Source: Streptomyces apricus (lineage in GTDB: Bacteria > Actinomycetota > Actinomycetes > Streptomycetales > Streptomycetaceae). Taken from it: a stretch of DNA of 36,583 nt. Position 1 is the stretch's first letter, and every line of letters begins with the position of its first letter. The stretch spans positions 43,351 to 79,933 of the forward strand of contig NZ_VDFC01000005.1 in assembly GCF_008369065.1 (NCBI RefSeq). Direction: 5' to 3'. The position numbers were made by a program, and so were the translations under genes. The notes under the pieces are model-generated. The model did no database searches and was not told the DNA's origin. It was given only the letters and a program-made list of their open reading frames with translations. Below, in pieces: positions 26,685 through 36,583 of this stretch.

Positions 26685-27914
26685 CTACTTCACCGCGGAG
26701 CCCGCTTTCCAGGCTTTCCAGGCCATGTTCCACCCGCCGAGGCCGTTGTCCGGAGCGACCTTCCTGTCGTCGCTGCGGACCACCTCGACGACGTCGCCGA
26801 CGAGGCTGCGGTCGAAGAACCAGCCCGCCGGGGTCGCGGAACCGCCGCCCTTCACGTCGCGCAGCCCGACGCAGCCGTGGCTGACGTTGGCCGTGCCGAA
26901 CACGCCCTTCGCCCAGTAGTTGCCGTGCAGGAAGGTGCCCGAGGAGGTCAGGCGCAGTGCGTGCGGCACGTCCGGGATGTCATACTCGCCCTTGCCGTCG
27001 GGCCGTTCGAAGCCGACGGTCGCCCCGTTCATCCGGGTCACCTCCAGCATCTCGCTGACCACCATCTTCCCGTTGTACGTCGTCCGGCCGGGGGCGCCCG
27101 CGGTGATCGGCACGGTGGCCAGGAGCTCCCCGTCGCGGTGCACCCGCATGGTGTGGGCGGCGGCGTCGACGACGCTGGTCTGGCTGCGGCCGACGGTGAA
27201 GGAGGTGGTCCTGTACTGCACTCCGTACACGCCGGGGGCCGCCTCGACGTCCCGCAGCCGCAGGGCGACGGTGACCTTCGTGCCGGGCTTCCAGTACGTC
27301 TCGGGGCGCAGGTCCAGGCGGTCGTCGCCGAACCAGTGCGGGGCGATCTCCGTCCTCGGTACGGAGGTCACGCGGACGGCGCGTTCGACGGCCGCGCGGT
27401 GCTCGACCGGGCGGTTGAACTCCAGCGACACGATCATGCCGGTGCCGACCGTCGAGCGGTTCTCCGGGGCGACGTACGCGATGAGCCGCTCGTCGGGGAC
27501 GTACGTCGTGAACGTGGTGTGCCGTGCCACGCGCCTGCCGTGGGCGTCCAGCGCGACGGCGTCCACCGTGTACCGGGCGGCCGTCGCGAGCTTCGGGGCG
27601 TCGGGCCGCCAGGTCGCGCCGTCCCCGGCGATCCGGCCGGGGACCGGGGACTTCCGCGCGTCCTGGGACTTCACGACCCGCACGGACTCCAGGCGGCCGG
27701 CGGGCACCCGTACCGTCAGCCCCTCCCCGGGGCGCACCGCCTTGCTGCCGTCGTCGGGCGAGACGCGGATCGCCTCCTCGGGGGCGCGGGGCTTGCCGAG
27801 CATCTCGTCCGCCCCGTGGGAGGTGCATCCGGCGGCCGCGGCCAGCAGGCCCGCCCAGGTCAGTACGGCGGCCAGCGCGGCCCCTGCGCGCCACGTGCGG
27901 GTCTGTGCGTGCAT
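26685..27914 (-). CDS. Lipoprotein L,D-transpeptidase, second copy
   Basis: 409 residues from ATG 27914 (MHAQTRTWRAGAALAAVLTW) with signal peptide and lipobox-like AAAGC. It has the same architecture as the neighbouring gene: two Ig-like domains, then YkuD with HGNYWAKGVFGTANVSHGC and nucleophile Cys348, and the matching tail GGWNMAWKAWKA. Conserved stretches such as IAPHWFGDDRLDLRPETYWK show clear paralogy. The longer frame up to 28106 is not protein-like. It is divergent from glgX with 257 bp between starts, where both promoters must lie. A tandem duplication of wall cross-linking enzymes is plausible, with differing expression. Confidence 0.93.
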   Translation of the reverse strand: MHAQTRTWRAGAALAAVLTWAGLLAAAAGCTSHGADEMLGKPRAPEEAIRVSPDDGSKAVRPGEGLTVRVPAGRLESVRVVKSQDARKSPVPGRIAGDGATWRPDAPKLATAARYTVDAVALDAHGRRVARHTTFTTYVPDERLIAYVAPENRSTVGTGMIVSLEFNRPVEHRAAVERAVRVTSVPRTEIAPHWFGDDRLDLRPETYWKPGTKVTVALRLRDVEAAPGVYGVQYRTTSFTVGRSQTSVVDAAAHTMRVHRDGELLATVPITAGAPGRTTYNGKMVVSEMLEVTRMNGATVGFERPDGKGEYDIPDVPHALRLTSSGTFLHGNYWAKGVFGTANVSHGCVGLRDVKGGGSATPAGWFFDRSLVGDVVEVVRSDDRKVAPDNGLGGWNMAWKAWKAGSAVK

Positions 27915-28171
27915 CACGTGGGACCCAACGACGCAGCGGCCCCGGGGAAGTGGGTGGGTGCGGCAGGTGCCCCGGTCGCGCCCGGCGTGTCCCGTCCGGG
28001 ACGCCCGTTCGGCCCCCGCCTCGGGAAACGCGGGTACGGGCCGCGCCCCGCGGACGTGAGTGCGGGCCCGGCGCTGGGCAGAACAGTGGGGAGGACGACA
28101 CGACATGGGGCCGCGGCCGGGACGCCGCGGTCCTCTCGTGCCGCTCCGACCGAGCCGCGGGAGGGCCAGAC

Positions 28172-30478
<2,307 letters not shown>

Positions 30479-30483
30479 CGGGG

Positions 30484-30505
30484 CCGCGCCCCTTCGGGGG
30501 CGCGG
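30484..30505 (+). terminator. UUCG-tetraloop terminator of glgX
   Basis: CCGCGCCCC (30484-30492), loop TTCG, GGGGCGCGG (30497-30505): a nine-pair GC stem capped by a very stable tetraloop, five bases past the stop. Confidence 0.85.
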
Positions 30506-30531
30506 GGAACCGCGCGATCGGCCCCCACCGG
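30497..30531 (+). repeat. Dispersed GC-rich 3'-end repeat (copy B)
   Basis: Reverse complement of copy A at 9506-9540 with 32 of 35 bases identical. As with copy A it lies directly after a stop codon and in the same orientation relative to the preceding gene. Here its first nine bases are also the right arm of the glgX terminator. Confidence 0.8.
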
Positions 30532-30652
30532 CGGACGGCCGAATTCCGACGCGCAGGGTCCGAAAAGGCGCAGGTCGTAGGACCGGCGACGGACCCGGCC
30601 CGGTCCAAAACCCCTTGGGCCCTGTCAGTGCCGAACCGTAGGCTCGCTCCTG

Positions 30653-32491
30653 ATGGCCACTACACCCGCCCCCACCGCGCCCCGTTCCGCCGTCCGCAGC
30701 CTGCTGCGCCTGTGGCCCTACGTACGGCCCGTGCGGGCGCGGCTCGGGACCGCCGCCGTGGTCGCGGTCGTCGCCTCCTGCACGGGGCTGGTGATCCCGC
30801 TGGTCCTGAAGTGGATCGTGGACGGGCCGGTGGCCGACCGGGACACGGGCGGCGTGTGGCTCGGGGCGCTGTACCTGCTGCTGCTCGGCATCGCCGAGGC
30901 GGCCCTGTTCGGGCTGCGGCGCTGGCTGGTGGCCAGGCCCCTGGCCGGGGTCGAGGCGGCGATGCGGGCGGACCTGTACCGGCACCTGCAGCGGCTGCCC
31001 GTCGCGTTCCACGACCGCTGGGCCAGCGGGCAGTTGCTGTCGCGGGGCACGACCGACCTGATGCTGCTGCGGATGTTCCTGGCGTTCCCGCTGACGTTCC
31101 TGCTGGTCAACTCGGTGACGATCCTCGTGGGCGTCCTGATCATGCTGGCCCAGGACTGGACCCTGGGACTCGTGCTGCTCGCGCCCGCGCTGCCGGTGAT
31201 GGTCGTCTGCTGGCTCTTCGAGAAGCGGTACTCGCAGGTGGCGCGGCGGGCGCAGGACCAGGTGGGCGACCTGACGACGCTGGTCGAGGAGAGCGTGCTC
31301 GGCATCCGGATCATCAAGGGGTTCGGGCGCCACCGCAGCCAGGCCCTGGCCTTCCGGGACCTCTCGCGCACGCTGCGCGGCACGGAGCTCGCCAAGGCGC
31401 GGCTGCTCGCCGGCATCTTCGCCGCCATCACGACCCTGCCCGAACTCGCCATCGGCGCGGCCCTCGTGCTCGGCACGGTGCAGGTCGCCGACGGGGACCT
31501 GTCGGCCGGCACGCTGGTCGCGTTCCTCTCCACGGCCCTCGCCCTGCGCTGGCCCGTGGAGTCGATCGGCTTCCTCCTGGCGATGAGCCAGGAGGCGGCG
31601 ACGGCGACGGAGCGCTACTTCGAGGTGATGGACGCGGCACCGGAGTCCGGCACCGGGCAGCCGGCCGACGCAGCCGCCCCGGTGCCGGTCCCCACCCGTG
31701 CCCGTGCCCGCAGTCAGAACCGCAGCAGCGATCACGACGGGCTCCGGTTCGAGAACGTCCGGTTCCGGTATCCCGACGCCGAGGCCGGCAGCGTTCCCGT
31801 GCTCGACGGTGTCGACCTGCACGTGCGGCACGGCGAGACCATGGCCCTCGTCGGCGGCACGGGCTCCGGCAAGACCACGCTCACCGCGCTGGTGCCCCGC
31901 CTGCACGAGGTCACGGCCGGGCGGATCACCCTGGACGGCGTCGACATCACCGCGATGCCCCGGCAGGAGCTGCGCACCCTCGTGGCGGTCGCCTTCGAGG
32001 AGCCCACCCTCTTCTCCGCCGGGGTGGGCGAGAACGTCCTGATGGGCGCCGCCGACACCGCGGGCGAGGCCGAGCTGCGCCGCGCCTTGGCCGTGGCGCA
32101 GGCGGACTTCGTGCACGCCCTCCCGCAGGGCACCGACACCCAGGTCGGCGAGCAGGGCCTCAGCCTGTCGGGCGGCCAGCGCCAGCGCCTGGCCCTGGCG
32201 CGGGCGGTCGTCGGCACCCCCCGCTTCCTCGTCCTGGACGACCCGCTCTCCGCCCTGGACGTGCACACGGAGGCCCTGGTGGAGGCGGCCCTGCGGCGCG
32301 TCCTGGCCGGGACGACCGCCCTGGTGGTGGCCCACCGCCCGTCCACGGTGCTGCTCGCCGACCGGGTGGCCCTGCTCTCCGGGGGCCGCGTCACCGCGGT
32401 GGGCACGCACCACGAACTGCTGCGCACGAACGCGGAGTACGCCTGGCTGATGTCGGGAAGGACAGAGACGAGCGAGAGGGAGACCCGATGA
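30653..32491 (+). CDS. ABC exporter half-transporter with degenerate NBD (1 of 4)
   Basis: 612 residues from ATG 30653. A six-helix exporter membrane domain (about 20-330) is fused to a nucleotide-binding domain. Walker A VGGTGSGKTT (about 400), signature LSGGQRQR and H-loop LVVAHRPST are intact. Two positions are not canonical: the Q-loop reads VAFEEPTLFSA (Glu for Gln) and Walker B is FLVLDDPLSALD, with Asp for the catalytic Glu. That is the pattern of the inactive-site partner in heterodimeric exporters. The next gene overlaps by ATGA and has canonical residues, so the two should form one exporter. The substrate is unknown; lipids, peptides or drugs are all possible. Confidence 0.93.
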   Translation: MATTPAPTAPRSAVRSLLRLWPYVRPVRARLGTAAVVAVVASCTGLVIPLVLKWIVDGPVADRDTGGVWLGALYLLLLGIAEAALFGLRRWLVARPLAGVEAAMRADLYRHLQRLPVAFHDRWASGQLLSRGTTDLMLLRMFLAFPLTFLLVNSVTILVGVLIMLAQDWTLGLVLLAPALPVMVVCWLFEKRYSQVARRAQDQVGDLTTLVEESVLGIRIIKGFGRHRSQALAFRDLSRTLRGTELAKARLLAGIFAAITTLPELAIGAALVLGTVQVADGDLSAGTLVAFLSTALALRWPVESIGFLLAMSQEAATATERYFEVMDAAPESGTGQPADAAAPVPVPTRARARSQNRSSDHDGLRFENVRFRYPDAEAGSVPVLDGVDLHVRHGETMALVGGTGSGKTTLTALVPRLHEVTAGRITLDGVDITAMPRQELRTLVAVAFEEPTLFSAGVGENVLMGAADTAGEAELRRALAVAQADFVHALPQGTDTQVGEQGLSLSGGQRQRLALARAVVGTPRFLVLDDPLSALDVHTEALVEAALRRVLAGTTALVVAHRPSTVLLADRVALLSGGRVTAVGTHHELLRTNAEYAWLMSGRTETSERETR

Positions 32492-34383
32492 CGGCGCCCA
32501 CGACCACCGCGCCGACGGACGACGACAGCGACGACAGGAACCCCCCGGCCGGTGCGCCGGCCGGAGGCGGTGCGGGCGGCGACCCCTTCGACCGCGACGC
32601 CCTCCCCGCTCCCCCGCGCGCCACGGCCACCCTGCTGCGCTCACTGCTCGCCCCGCTGAGGGCCCGCGTCGTCCTCGCCGCGGTCCTCCTGCTGCTCCAG
32701 CAGGCCGCGGTGCAGGCGGGCCCGCTGCTGGTGGCGTACGCCATCGACCGCGCCGTACCGGCGCTGCGCGACGACGACCACGGTCCGCTGATCGCGGTGG
32801 CCGCCGCGTACGCACTGTGCTCGGTGGCGGCCGGCGCGCTGCAGTGGGGCTTCGTCCTGGTGTCCGCCCGCGTCAACCAGGACGTCCTGCTGGACCTGCG
32901 CGGCAGGATCTTCCGGCACGCGCAGGCGCTCAGCGTCGACTTCCACGAGCGGTACACCTCGGGCCGGCTCATCTCGCGCTCCACCACGGACGTGGAGTCG
33001 CTGCGCGAGCTGCTCAGCGAGGGCCTGCAGGAACTCATCACCGTGGTCCTGTCGTTCGTCTACATCTCGGCGATGCTGCTCTGGCTGGACCTGGGGCTCG
33101 GCGCGGTCGCGGTGGCGTCCTTCGTGCCGCTGTACCTCCTCATCCGGCGCTACCGGCGCCGCGCCGGACGGATCTTCGGCGTCCGCTCGACCGCGATCGC
33201 CGCCGTCATCGTGAAGTTCGCGGAGACGATGAACGGCATCAGGCCGGTGCGCGCCTTCCGCCGCGAGGCCGCCAACGACGCCGCCTTCCACACCCTCAAC
33301 AGCCGGCACGAGCGCAGCAACGGCGACGCCCTCCTGGAGATGGCCCGCTACGTCGTCGGCTCCCGCCTGGTCGCCAACACGGCGGTCGCGGGGATCGTGC
33401 TGTGGGGCGCCTACCGGGTGGCCTCGGGCTCGCTGGCGCTGGGTGTGCTGGCCGCCGCGGTGCTGTACCTGCGCCGCCTGTACGACCCGATCGACCGCCT
33501 CGGCATGTTCCTCAACTCCTACCAGTCGGCGGCCGCCTCGCTGGAGAAGATCGCGGGCCTGCTGGCCCAGGTCCCCTCGGTGCCGGAGCCCGCCCACCCG
33601 CGGACCCTGCCGCCGCCGGCCTCCGAACTGCCGGGCCGCGAGGTGGTGTTCGACGACGTCCGGTTCGCCTACCGCACCGGAGGCGAGGTGCTGCCGACGT
33701 TCTCGCTGACGATCCCGGCGGGCCAGACCGTCGCCGTGGTCGGCTCCACGGGCGCCGGCAAGTCGACGCTCGCCAAGCTCCTCGCCCGGTTCTACGACCC
33801 GACGACCGGCCGGGTCCTCCTCGACGGCGTGGACCTGCGCGAGCTGGCGGTGCCCGAACTGCGGCGCGGGGTCGTGATGGTGACGCAGGAGGCGTTCCTG
33901 TTCTCCGGCACGGTCGCCGAGAACATCGCCATCGGCCGCCCGGACGCCTCCCGCGAGGACGTCGAGCGGGCCGCGAAGGCCATCGGCGCCCACGCGTTCA
34001 TCAGCGCCCTGCCGGACGGCTACGACACGGACGTGCGCAAGAGGGGCGGGCGCATCTCGGCCGGCCAGCGCCAGCTGGTGGCGTTCGCGCGGGCCCTGCT
34101 CGCCGACCCCGCGGTCCTCATCCTCGACGAGGCCACCAGCTCCCTGGACGTGCCGGGCGAGCAGGCCGTCCAGCGGGCCATGCACACGGTCCTGCACGGC
34201 CGTACGGCGGTGGTCGTGGCGCACCGTCTGTCGACGGTCGAGATCGCCGACCGGGTCCTGGTCATGGAGCACGGCCGGATCGTGGAGGACGGCAGCCCCG
34301 GCCGGCTCATCGAGGACACGGGCCGCTTCGCGGACCTGCACCGGGCCTGGCGGGACAGCCTGGTGGAGGAGCGCACCGGGTGA
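32488..34383 (+). CDS. ABC exporter half-transporter, canonical NBD (2 of 4)
   Basis: 631 residues from ATG 32488, overlapping the stop of the preceding gene. A polar leader of about 45 residues rich in Thr, Asp, Pro and Gly is followed by six membrane helices. The NBD is complete: Walker A VGSTGAGKST, Q-loop MVTQEAFLFSGT, Walker B LILDEATSSLD with the catalytic Glu, and H-loop VVVAHRLST. The signature is ISAGQRQ, a mild variant of LSGGQ. It is the natural catalytic partner of gene 1 of this cluster. Its stop overlaps the GTG of gene 3. Confidence 0.93.
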   Translation: MTAPTTTAPTDDDSDDRNPPAGAPAGGGAGGDPFDRDALPAPPRATATLLRSLLAPLRARVVLAAVLLLLQQAAVQAGPLLVAYAIDRAVPALRDDDHGPLIAVAAAYALCSVAAGALQWGFVLVSARVNQDVLLDLRGRIFRHAQALSVDFHERYTSGRLISRSTTDVESLRELLSEGLQELITVVLSFVYISAMLLWLDLGLGAVAVASFVPLYLLIRRYRRRAGRIFGVRSTAIAAVIVKFAETMNGIRPVRAFRREAANDAAFHTLNSRHERSNGDALLEMARYVVGSRLVANTAVAGIVLWGAYRVASGSLALGVLAAAVLYLRRLYDPIDRLGMFLNSYQSAAASLEKIAGLLAQVPSVPEPAHPRTLPPPASELPGREVVFDDVRFAYRTGGEVLPTFSLTIPAGQTVAVVGSTGAGKSTLAKLLARFYDPTTGRVLLDGVDLRELAVPELRRGVVMVTQEAFLFSGTVAENIAIGRPDASREDVERAAKAIGAHAFISALPDGYDTDVRKRGGRISAGQRQLVAFARALLADPAVLILDEATSSLDVPGEQAVQRAMHTVLHGRTAVVVAHRLSTVEIADRVLVMEHGRIVEDGSPGRLIEDTGRFADLHRAWRDSLVEERTG

Positions 34384-36200
34384 CGCGGCGCCGCGCGGAC
34401 GGCTCCCTCCCGGAGGTCTCGTACGCCGATCCGGGGGTGCCCGACCTCCGCGGCGGCGCCCGGTACCTGTGGTGGCTGGTGACCCGGCAGCCGGGCCGGT
34501 CGGCGGCGGGCGCGCTGCTGGCCACCGTCTGGATGGTGCTGATGGCGCTGACGCCGTACCTGCTGTCCCGGGCCGTCGACGACGGCCTGGCACCGGGGCA
34601 CCGGGCCGCGCTGGCCGGCTGGACCGGCGCCCTGCTGGGCCTGGGGGTGCTCAACGCCGGGATCGGCGTCCTGCGCCACCGCACGATGACCAGGCTGCGG
34701 ATGGACGCCAACTTCCGTTCGGTGAAGCTCGTGGTGGGGCAGTCGGTCCGGCTGGGCGCCGGACTGGCCCGGCGGACCGGGACCGGTGAGGTCGTCACGA
34801 TCGGCGTCGGCGACGTGCTGACGATCAGCCAGTCCCTGACCGTCGTCGGTCCCGGCGTCGGCGCGGTCCTCGCCTACGCCGTCGTCGCCGGGCTGCTGCT
34901 GTCGGTCTCGCCGCCGCTGGCCGCGGTGGTGCTGCTCGGGGTGCCGGTGATCGTCCTCCTCGTCGGCCCGCCGCTGGGACGGCTGCGGGGCGCGGAGACG
35001 GAGTACCGCGAGCGCCAGGGCGTGCTGACGGCGCGGATCGGGGACCTCGCCGGCGGGCTGCGCGTCCTCAACGGCCTGGGCGGCAAGGGGCTGTTCGCGG
35101 ACGCCTTCCGCCGGGACTCGCGGCGGCTGCGCGACCAGGGGTACCGGGTCGGGGCCGTGACCAGCTGGATCCAGGCGCTGGGGACCGGGCTGCCGACGGT
35201 GTTCCTCGCCGTGGTGACCTGGGCGGCGGCCCGGCTCGCCGTCCAGGGCTCGCTCACCGTCGGCGAGCTGGTGGCGGTCTACGGCTACGCCGCGGTCCTG
35301 GTGGCGCCGGTGGCCTTCATCGTCGAGTGCGGCCACCAGCTCAGCCGGGGCGTGGTGGCCGCGCGGCGCGTCGTGCGCTTCCTGGCCCTGGAGCCGTCGG
35401 TGACCGACGGCCCCGCCTCCGCCGCGCACCCCGTGCGGAACGCCCCGGCGGAGCCCGCCGTGCTGCACGACCCGCAGTCCGGTGTCCGGGTCGTGCCGGG
35501 CGCGCTGACCGCGCTGGCCGGGGCCCGGCCGGCGGAGTCCGCGGCCGTGGTCGACCGGCTGGGCCGGTACGCGGAGTCGGCGGCGACCTGGGGCGGCGTA
35601 CGCCTCGACGCGATCCCCCTGGCCCAGGTGCGGGAGCGCATCCTGGTCGCCGACCACGAGGCCGACCTGTTCGCCGGGTCCCTGCGCGACCTGCTGCGGG
35701 GCCGCCGGGACCACGACGACGCGGCCGTCCGCCGGGCCGTGCACGCGGCCGTCGCGGACGACATCGTCCTCGGGCTGCCGGACGGGCTCGACTCGGCCGT
35801 CGACGCGCAGGGCCGCAGCCTCTCCGGCGGTCAGCGCCAGCGCGTCCGGCTGGCGCGGGCACTGCTCGCCGACCCCGAGGTGCTGCTGGCGGTCGAGCCC
35901 ACCTCGGCGCTCGACGCGCACACCGAGGCCGCGGTCGCCGCCCGGCTGCGCACCGCGCGCGCCGGCCGCACCACCCTCGTCACCAGCACCTCGCCCCTCG
36001 TGCTCGACCGGGCCGACCTCGTGCACCACCTGGTCGACGGCAAGGTGGCGGCCACCGGGACCCACCGCGAACTCCTCGACCGGGAGCCGGGGTACCGGGC
36101 GCTGGTGGCCCGTGACGCGGACCACGTGGGCCCTGCGGACCCCGCCGACGGCGGGACGGGTGCGGCCGGGGAGCCGGCCGCCGAAGGGGCCGGGCGGTGA
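34380..36200 (+). CDS. ABC exporter-like protein with defective NBD (3 of 4)
   Basis: 606 residues from GTG 34380, overlapping the previous stop (GTGA). The membrane domain is normal (LWWLVTRQPGRSAAGALLAT to VAPVAFIVECGHQLS). In the NBD the Walker A motif is absent: where GxxGxGKST is expected the sequence reads ALTALAGARPAESAAVV (about residue 380), with no Lys. Walker B is LLAVEPTSALD, having lost its Asp, and the H-loop His is missing (LVTSTSPLV). The signature LSGGQRQRVRLARALL is retained. It should therefore bind ATP only by lending its signature motif to a partner, most likely gene 4. It could alternatively be a decaying gene, but the frame is intact and tightly coupled. Confidence 0.9.
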   Translation: MTRRRADGSLPEVSYADPGVPDLRGGARYLWWLVTRQPGRSAAGALLATVWMVLMALTPYLLSRAVDDGLAPGHRAALAGWTGALLGLGVLNAGIGVLRHRTMTRLRMDANFRSVKLVVGQSVRLGAGLARRTGTGEVVTIGVGDVLTISQSLTVVGPGVGAVLAYAVVAGLLLSVSPPLAAVVLLGVPVIVLLVGPPLGRLRGAETEYRERQGVLTARIGDLAGGLRVLNGLGGKGLFADAFRRDSRRLRDQGYRVGAVTSWIQALGTGLPTVFLAVVTWAAARLAVQGSLTVGELVAVYGYAAVLVAPVAFIVECGHQLSRGVVAARRVVRFLALEPSVTDGPASAAHPVRNAPAEPAVLHDPQSGVRVVPGALTALAGARPAESAAVVDRLGRYAESAATWGGVRLDAIPLAQVRERILVADHEADLFAGSLRDLLRGRRDHDDAAVRRAVHAAVADDIVLGLPDGLDSAVDAQGRSLSGGQRQRVRLARALLADPEVLLAVEPTSALDAHTEAAVAARLRTARAGRTTLVTSTSPLVLDRADLVHHLVDGKVAATGTHRELLDREPGYRALVARDADHVGPADPADGGTGAAGEPAAEGAGR

Positions 36201-36583
36201 GCGGGCGGCTGCCGGTCGCCGGGCCGGCCGAGGTGCGCGCGGCCGCGGGCCGGCTGGTCCGCGCGGACCGCCGTGCCTTCGCCGCCGTACTGGCCCTGAA
36301 CGCGCTGGCCGCCGTCGCCGGTCTGGTCGGCCCGTGGCTGCTCGGCCGCATCGTCGACGAGGTCCGGGCCGGCGGCACGGTCGCCGCCGTGGACCGCCTG
36401 GCGCTGGTCATCCTGGTGTGCGCGCTGGCCCAGCTGCTGCTGGCACGGGCCGCCCGGCTCGTGGGGCACCGGTTCGGCGAGCGGACGCTGGCGCGGGTGC
36501 GCGAGGAGTTCGTCGACCGGGCGCTGGCGCTGCCCGCCTCCGTGGTGGAGCGGGCGGGCACCGGCGACCTGACGGCCCGCGGC
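36197..36583 (+). CDS. ABC exporter half-transporter, membrane domain, 3' end beyond window (4 of 4)
   Basis: Starts at GTG 36197, overlapping the stop of gene 3 (GTGA). It reads MSGRLPVAGPAEVRAAAGRL, and 129 codons are visible. Two membrane helices are seen (RAFAAVLALNALAAVAGLVG and LALVILVCALAQLLLARAAR), then the cytoplasmic helix LARVREEFVDRALALPASVV typical of ABC exporter membrane domains. The NBD lies outside the window, so whether it is canonical cannot be judged; pairing with the defective gene 3 predicts that it is. Confidence 0.85.
   Translation, partial: MSGRLPVAGPAEVRAAAGRLVRADRRAFAAVLALNALAAVAGLVGPWLLGRIVDEVRAGGTVAAVDRLALVILVCALAQLLLARAARLVGHRFGERTLARVREEFVDRALALPASVVERAGTGDLTARG

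Overview
The window is chromosomal DNA of a Streptomyces-type actinomycete. The GC content is very high, third codon positions are almost always G or C, many genes start with GTG, and neighbouring genes overlap as ATGA or GTGA. The gene order (oligopeptide ABC operon, sseB pair, gcvT-gcvH-glyA-sdaA, EF-hand protein, ScARP-like ADP-ribosyltransferase, glgX) agrees with what I recall of the SCO5456-SCO5480 neighbourhood of S. coelicolor. That comparison is from memory; no search was run.

Left part (1-11.1 kb, all on the minus strand): a thioesterase cut by the window edge, a TRIC/UPF0126 membrane protein, a five-gene oligopeptide/dipeptide ABC importer (order from its promoter: permease C, binding lipoprotein, permease B, ATPase D, ATPase F), two SseB-family proteins and a P-loop kinase-like protein. 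Several strong hairpins separate or punctuate these units.

Centre-left (11.1-16.0 kb, plus strand): a tandem glycine riboswitch followed by gcvT, gcvH, glyA and sdaA. Together these genes convert glycine to methylene-THF and serine, and serine to pyruvate. gcvP is not here. The two SseB proteins next door belong to a family named for serine sensitivity, so the neighbourhood has a common serine/glycine theme.

Centre (16.0-21.3 kb): an accessory segment of visibly lower GC inserted after sdaA. It holds a two-gene cassette of an unrecognised 603-residue coiled-coil/membrane protein and a complete Hanks-type Ser/Thr kinase, closed by two strong hairpins. It then holds a signal-less GH25 muramidase and a convergent zinc-rich endonuclease VII-like protein. 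No integrase, transposase or structural phage gene is visible. The coiled-coil/kinase pair is the best candidate here for an undescribed system.

Right part (21.3-28.2 kb): MOSC protein, F420-reductase-like Rossmann protein, EF-hand protein, a Scabin/ScARP-like ADP-ribosyltransferase frame without start codon or signal peptide that sits in frame directly behind the amber codon of an RsbW-like ATPase, an enoyl-CoA hydratase, and two tandem lipoprotein L,D-transpeptidases.

Right end (28.2-36.6 kb, plus strand): glgX, then four overlapping ABC exporter half-transporter genes, the last cut by the edge. The first and third have degenerate nucleotide-binding domains, which suggests two heterodimers. 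No rRNA, tRNA or CRISPR array was seen.
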